From Micromonospora luteifusca (GTDB taxonomy: Bacteria; Actinomycetota; Actinomycetes; Mycobacteriales; Micromonosporaceae), in NCBI RefSeq assembly GCF_016907275.1, contig NZ_JAFBBP010000001.1, forward strand, positions 4,950,001 through 5,014,000: a DNA stretch of 64,000 nucleotides, given 5' to 3'. Below, one piece after another: positions 60,666 through 64,000 of this stretch (the stretch's first letter is position 1; each line of letters opens with the position of its first letter). Under the pieces are notes generated by a model. The model ran no database searches. It had not been told where the DNA came from and was given only the letters and a program-made list of their open reading frames with translations. The position numbers were made by a program, and so were the translations under genes.

Positions 60666-61658
60666 TCATGCCCGGCCGGTGCCGAGTGCCGGTCCGGCGG
60701 GCGACCCGGGTCGCCCGGAGTAGCCGCCGTTCGCCGGTTCGCCGAGGGCACCGGGGCGGAACCGACCGCCGTTGGCGCTCGTCGGCTCGGCCGGCGGCCG
60801 GGGTCGGACCACCCGGCTGGCCACCGGTTGCAACCGTGCGGCCCGGAACGCGCCCGGGCTGACCCCGACCTCGCGGGTGAAGAAGCGGCCGAAGTTCGTG
60901 GGTTCGGAGAAACCGAGCTCCCGACCGATCTGCGCGATCGGCTGGTCGGTCGCGGCGAGTAGCCGGCCGGCCTGCAGGGCGACCCGCTCGTCGATGATCT
61001 GCTTGGCGCTGCGGCCGGTCACGGCCAGGCAGGCCCGGGTCAAAGTCCGCACCGAGCAGCGGAGCCCGAGCGCGTAGTCCTCCACCCGCCGGGTCTGCGG
61101 GTAGCCGTGTTCCACCTCCCGGCAGAACCGGTGGAACGTCTCATCCTCGGGTCGGGGCGTCGACCGGTCGACACTGGCCAGGGCCAGCCGCAGCAGCAAC
61201 ACGGCCAGTTGATGGCGGAGCAGTGCGCGGGCGGTGCGGCTGTCGGGGTGCCGCTGGCAGTCGACCGCCAACTGACTGACCTCGCTGATCACCGCGTCCT
61301 CGTCCTCGCCGGCCAGTTGCCGCCAGGTCACGGGCGCGTCCGCGTCGACGTCGAAGCCGCGCAGCGACTCGGGCTCCCAGGAGACCACGGTGGCGTCGAA
61401 CTGCGGGCCGGCGCAGCGCAGCACCTGGCCGGGGCGGACCCGCAGCAGCGTGCCGGGCCGGCACGACAGCAGGTGGAAGTCGAGCTCCGCGTCGCCGTGC
61501 CCACGCGTGGTGAGGATCAGCAGCTCCCGCTCGACGATCACCGGCCGGCGCCAGCTCGGGTCACGGGAAAGGTCGGCCAACGCGAACGTGGCAATCTCGT
61601 CGGGTACGGGTGAAGCCGTTCCGAGCGGTGGCGCGGGGGAGGGACCGGTGGAGACCAT
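60666..61658 (-). CDS. AraC-family transcriptional regulator
   Basis: About 330 residues from ATG 61658 (MVSTGPSP); an ATG at 61730 is in frame. The N-terminal cupin-like sensing part (RPVIVERELLILTTRGHGDA; LLSCRPGTLLRVRPGQVL) is followed by the double HTH (about residues 195-290; VEDYALGLRCSVRTLTRACL; PIAQIGRELGFSEPTNFGRF) and a disordered Pro/Gly/Arg tail (about 290-330). It is divergent from the SDR gene at 61862 and first in a transcript with the Rrf2 gene. The ligand is unknown. Confidence 0.88.
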   Translation of the reverse strand: MVSTGPSPAPPLGTASPVPDEIATFALADLSRDPSWRRPVIVERELLILTTRGHGDAELDFHLLSCRPGTLLRVRPGQVLRCAGPQFDATVVSWEPESLRGFDVDADAPVTWRQLAGEDEDAVISEVSQLAVDCQRHPDSRTARALLRHQLAVLLLRLALASVDRSTPRPEDETFHRFCREVEHGYPQTRRVEDYALGLRCSVRTLTRACLAVTGRSAKQIIDERVALQAGRLLAATDQPIAQIGRELGFSEPTNFGRFFTREVGVSPGAFRAARLQPVASRVVRPRPPAEPTSANGGRFRPGALGEPANGGYSGRPGSPAGPALGTGRA

Positions 61659-61861
61659 CGCTAGCGACGGTAGCCCGAACCGCAGGTCACCGCATCCCGG
61701 TCGACGCGCGTAGCGGAATCCGTGTCGCACTGCGGGCTTGTCGTCATCCCGGCGGCCGGGCTACGTTACCCGGCGGTAGTGCCGTCCGGTCCGTGACCGC
61801 CCGGCGCCCCGCCGGCCGCCCAACCGGCCGACGGCCCCCGCCGACTCGCGATGGGATGGGC

Positions 61862-62638
61862 ATGACGCAGCTGTTCTCGGTCGAAGGTAAGACGGTCCTG
61901 GTCACCGGCGGGTCGCGGGGGATCGGTCTGATGATCGCCCAGGGCTTCGTCCGGGCCGGCGCAAACGTGATCATCTCGTCCCGCAAGGCCGACGTCTGCG
62001 AAGCGGTCGCCAAGGAACTCTCCGCCGAGGGCCGTTGCGAGGCCATCCCCGCCGACCTGGGCGACGACGCCGGCGCCGAGGCGCTGGCCGCCGCTGTACG
62101 CGAGCGGTTCGCTCACCTCGACGTGCTGGTCAACAACGCCGGCGCGACCTGGGGCGCACCACTGGAGTCGTACCCGGAGGCGGCGTTCGACAAGCTCTGG
62201 GCGGTCAACGTCAAGGCCGTCTTCCGACTCACCACCGCGCTGCTGCCGGCGCTGCGCGCCGCCGCCAGCGCCGACGATCCGGCCCGCGTGATCAACATTG
62301 GGTCGATCGACGGCATCCGGGTGCCGTTCATGGAGGTGTACGCGTACTCGGCCACCAAGGCAGCCGTGCACATGCTCACCCGCAGCCTGGCCCATCAACT
62401 GGCCGGCGAGCAGATCACCGTCAACGCGATCGCGCCCGGCCCGTTCGAGAGCAAGATGATGGCGTTCGCTCTGAACGACCCCGAGAGCCGGGCCGCAATC
62501 GAGCAGCAGGTGCCGCTCGGCCGCATCGGACGCCCGGAGGACATGGCCGGCACGGCCATCTACCTCGCCTCGCGCGCCGGCGCGTACCTCACCGGCGCGA
62601 TCATTCCCGTCGACGGCGGCATCACCACGCACGGCTGA
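61862..62638 (+). CDS. SDR-family oxidoreductase (FabG-like)
   Basis: A 258-residue classical SDR. TGGSRGIG near residues 14-21, VLVNNAGATWG near 87, the catalytic Ser in INIGSIDGI and YSATK near 158-162; the C-terminal PGPFESKM and VDGGITTHG are typical. It resembles 3-oxoacyl-ACP reductases and related reductases of unknown substrate. ATG at 61862 is preferred; ATG at 61856 is two codons upstream in frame. It is divergent from the AraC regulator, which may control it. Confidence 0.9.
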   Translation: MTQLFSVEGKTVLVTGGSRGIGLMIAQGFVRAGANVIISSRKADVCEAVAKELSAEGRCEAIPADLGDDAGAEALAAAVRERFAHLDVLVNNAGATWGAPLESYPEAAFDKLWAVNVKAVFRLTTALLPALRAAASADDPARVINIGSIDGIRVPFMEVYAYSATKAAVHMLTRSLAHQLAGEQITVNAIAPGPFESKMMAFALNDPESRAAIEQQVPLGRIGRPEDMAGTAIYLASRAGAYLTGAIIPVDGGITTHG

Positions 62639-62753
62639 GCACCGGCCGGCCCGGGGCGGGCGTGCCCGCGTACCCCGGGTGTGCCGGAGCCGCGCGGACT
62701 CGGCAGATCCGCGCGGCCCCGGAAGTGGCCATTGTTGCCCGTGCGGGCGGTGG

Positions 62754-63185
62754 TCAGCGACCGGCGAGCAGCCGGTTCACCGCCGTGTCGACGTCCAGGT
62801 GCTCGGCCTCGCGGCCGCGCGGGACGACGACGTAGGTCCGTCGAAGGAAACGCACCAGAACGCTGCGCGGCACCTCGAAGAGGGCGTTGCCGTCCGGTGA
62901 CGAGAGGGCCAGCGCGACGAAGTCGCCGCGCGGGGTGGCCCAGGGCCAGACCCGCACGTCACCGATGCCGGCTGGCTCGTCCAGGCCGGTGACCAGCAGT
63001 TCGCGGGCGAAGGACCAGCTCACCGCCTCGCCACCGGCAGATTCGGCATGGAACAGGACATGGACCGCATACGGGTCAGCAGGGTCGTAACGCAGACTGG
63101 CACGCACCGGCAAGGCGGTGGCGTCAGGTGCGACGAGCCTTAGCGACGTCTCGACCTCTACGGTCGTCGGTCGGATGACACTCAT
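62754..63185 (-). CDS. SsgA-family sporulation and cell-division protein
   Basis: A 143-residue SsgA-like protein (SsgB/SsgA group): VETSLRLVAPDATALPVRAS, LRYDPADPYAVHVLFHA, WSFARELLVTGL, RVWPWATPRGDFVALALSSP and VLVRFLRRTYVVVPRG. The family is restricted to sporulating actinomycetes, where SsgB recruits FtsZ to sporulation septa and relatives control septum and spore-wall sites. This supports a filamentous, spore-forming host. The upstream region (63186-63460) is shared with a divergent membrane-protein gene. Confidence 0.92.
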   Translation of the reverse strand: MSVIRPTTVEVETSLRLVAPDATALPVRASLRYDPADPYAVHVLFHAESAGGEAVSWSFARELLVTGLDEPAGIGDVRVWPWATPRGDFVALALSSPDGNALFEVPRSVLVRFLRRTYVVVPRGREAEHLDVDTAVNRLLAGR

Positions 63186-63316
63186 GGACGTTCTCCCCCC
63201 GGCACCGCTGCGGAACGCGCGTGTCCCGCTTTTCCCATACTCAGGTGCTACTCCTGGCTACGCTCCGCCATACGCTGACTTCACCCAGTGGTGGGAAGGG
63301 GGACGGAAAGGCCGCT

Positions 63317-63332
63317 TGAATGCGAGCATTCA
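63317..63332. promoter_or_regulatory. perfect inverted repeat between SsgA-like and PGPGW genes
   Basis: TGAATGC-GA-GCATTCA (63317-63332), perfect 7-bp arms with a 2-nt centre, in a 275-nt divergent intergenic region. It could be a regulator site for either gene. A GACAC motif, the core recognised by WhiA, occurs at 63445-63449; a five-base match is weak evidence. Confidence 0.45.
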
Positions 63333-63460
63333 TGTAGGATTTCCGGTTCTGCCCAGTGCGTGATCCCGCCCGGCATCGGGTGGTTCAGTCGTCGACTTAC
63401 TCCGGTAACGTCCAGTCGGCCGTTGCAGTGACGGGCCCGGGCGACACTGGGGGGTGAAAT

Positions 63461-64000
63461 GGTGACGAAGCGATCCTCAGTGGATCCGCCCGCGGCGTTC
63501 GGCCCGCCGAAGGTCGCGGTCCGAGCAACCGAAAAGCGGGGGTACGCAGTGCCGATGGAGGAGCCCGAACGCGCCGGACGGCCGACGTCCGGCGCCGATC
63601 GCCCCGGCGGCGTCCTGGTCGACGGGGAGCCGCCGCGACGCCCTCGTTGGCGGGAGCGGATCTCGATGACGCTCGACCTCATCCGAGCCAACCCCACCGG
63701 CCGGATCGCCCTCAAGATCTTCATCGCGATCGCGGGGGCCGTCGTGGTGACCATCGGCATCGCCCTCATCCCGCTGCCCGGGCCAGGCTGGCTGCTGGTC
63801 ATCGCCGGGCTCGGCATCTGGGCCGTCGAATACCACTGGGCCCGCCGACTGCTCGGCTTCACCCGCCGACACGTCCACGGCTGGACACAGTGGGTGACGC
63901 GACAGTCACTCGTAGTGCGAATTGTGCTCGGCTTGGTCGGGCTGGTCTTCGTGGCCACCGTGGTCTGGCTGTCCCTCAAGTACAGCCTCGGCATCGACGT
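63461..64000 (+). CDS. TIGR02611/PGPGW-type membrane protein (partial at window edge)
   Basis: The frame starts at ATG 63461 after GGGGGGTGA and runs off the window end after 180 codons without a stop. A disordered N-terminus (about residues 1-70) precedes a membrane helix (IALKIFIAIAGAVVVTIG, about 88-105), the PGPGW motif in IPLPGPGWLLVIAGLGIWAV, an amphipathic basic segment (ARRLLGFTRRHVHGW) and a further helix near the edge (VVRIVLGLVGLVFVATVVWL). The family is of unknown function and common in actinobacteria. The C-terminus lies outside. Confidence 0.85.

Overview
The window is chromosomal DNA from a high-GC, filamentous, sporulating actinobacterium. GTG/TTG starts are common, coding is dense with 4-nt gene overlaps, and there are two F420-type LLM oxidoreductases, an SsgA-family sporulation regulator, a Spo0M-like protein, a HelD-type RNA polymerase recycling helicase and ABC sugar transport without a local ATPase. 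The style fits Micromonosporaceae (Micromonospora-like); this is inferred from protein character, not from a search.

Layout. 1-1.43 kb is gene-poor and ends at the 3' half of a tRNA-Val(GAC) gene, which looks like an attachment-site repeat, so a mobile element or its remnant probably lies to the left. 1.5-3.1 kb: a divergent TetR/SDR pair. 3.3-10.9 kb: a four-gene overlapping ABC operon (two ATPases, one with a C-terminal AbrB-like domain, and two very large FtsX-type permeases). 11.2-13.2 kb: a truncated ECF sigma fragment, a membrane-anchored coiled-coil protein and an NAD-dependent epimerase-like protein. 13.3-17.5 kb: a USP-phosphoketolase-USP operon. 17.7-19.6 kb: a NarL-type two-component system, then a CPBP protease. 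20.7-27.3 kb: LLM oxidoreductase and deaminase, an HTH/double-Clp_N module with nested operators, then lipid kinase, YihY, a double PAP2 protein and a nuclease/phosphatase-fold enzyme.

27.3-33.2 kb: hydrolase and LLM genes, a secreted GH5 beta-mannanase with a CBM2 behind a perfect 16-bp palindrome, and a secreted trypsin-fold protein that has lost catalytic residues and carries FG-GAP repeats. 33.3-35.4 kb: an SMR transporter and an ECF42-type sigma factor with its YCII/DGPF partner. 35.5-44 kb: a galactoside locus (GH36 alpha-galactosidase, two permeases, binding protein; divergent GH42 beta-galactosidase and DeoR regulator). With the mannanase it could support use of galactomannan.

44-64 kb: a TetR/glycosyltransferase divergon, HEAT-repeat protein, Spo0M-like protein, a decayed GDPD gene, HelD-like helicase, SGNH hydrolase, a LolA-like protein divergent from an OmpR-type two-component system, a TPR/FN3-like membrane protein, a MarR/VOC divergon with a leaderless promoter, Rrf2 and AraC regulators, an SDR, an SsgA-like protein and a PGPGW membrane protein cut by the window edge. 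Several gene pairs end in perfect long hairpins that serve as terminators.

Nothing here is clearly a wholly new defence or mobile system. The most interesting candidates are the HTH/Clp_N module with four alternating half-sites, the FG-GAP pseudoprotease, the ABC ATPase-AbrB fusion, the hairpin at the HelD promoter and the tRNA-Val attachment scar.
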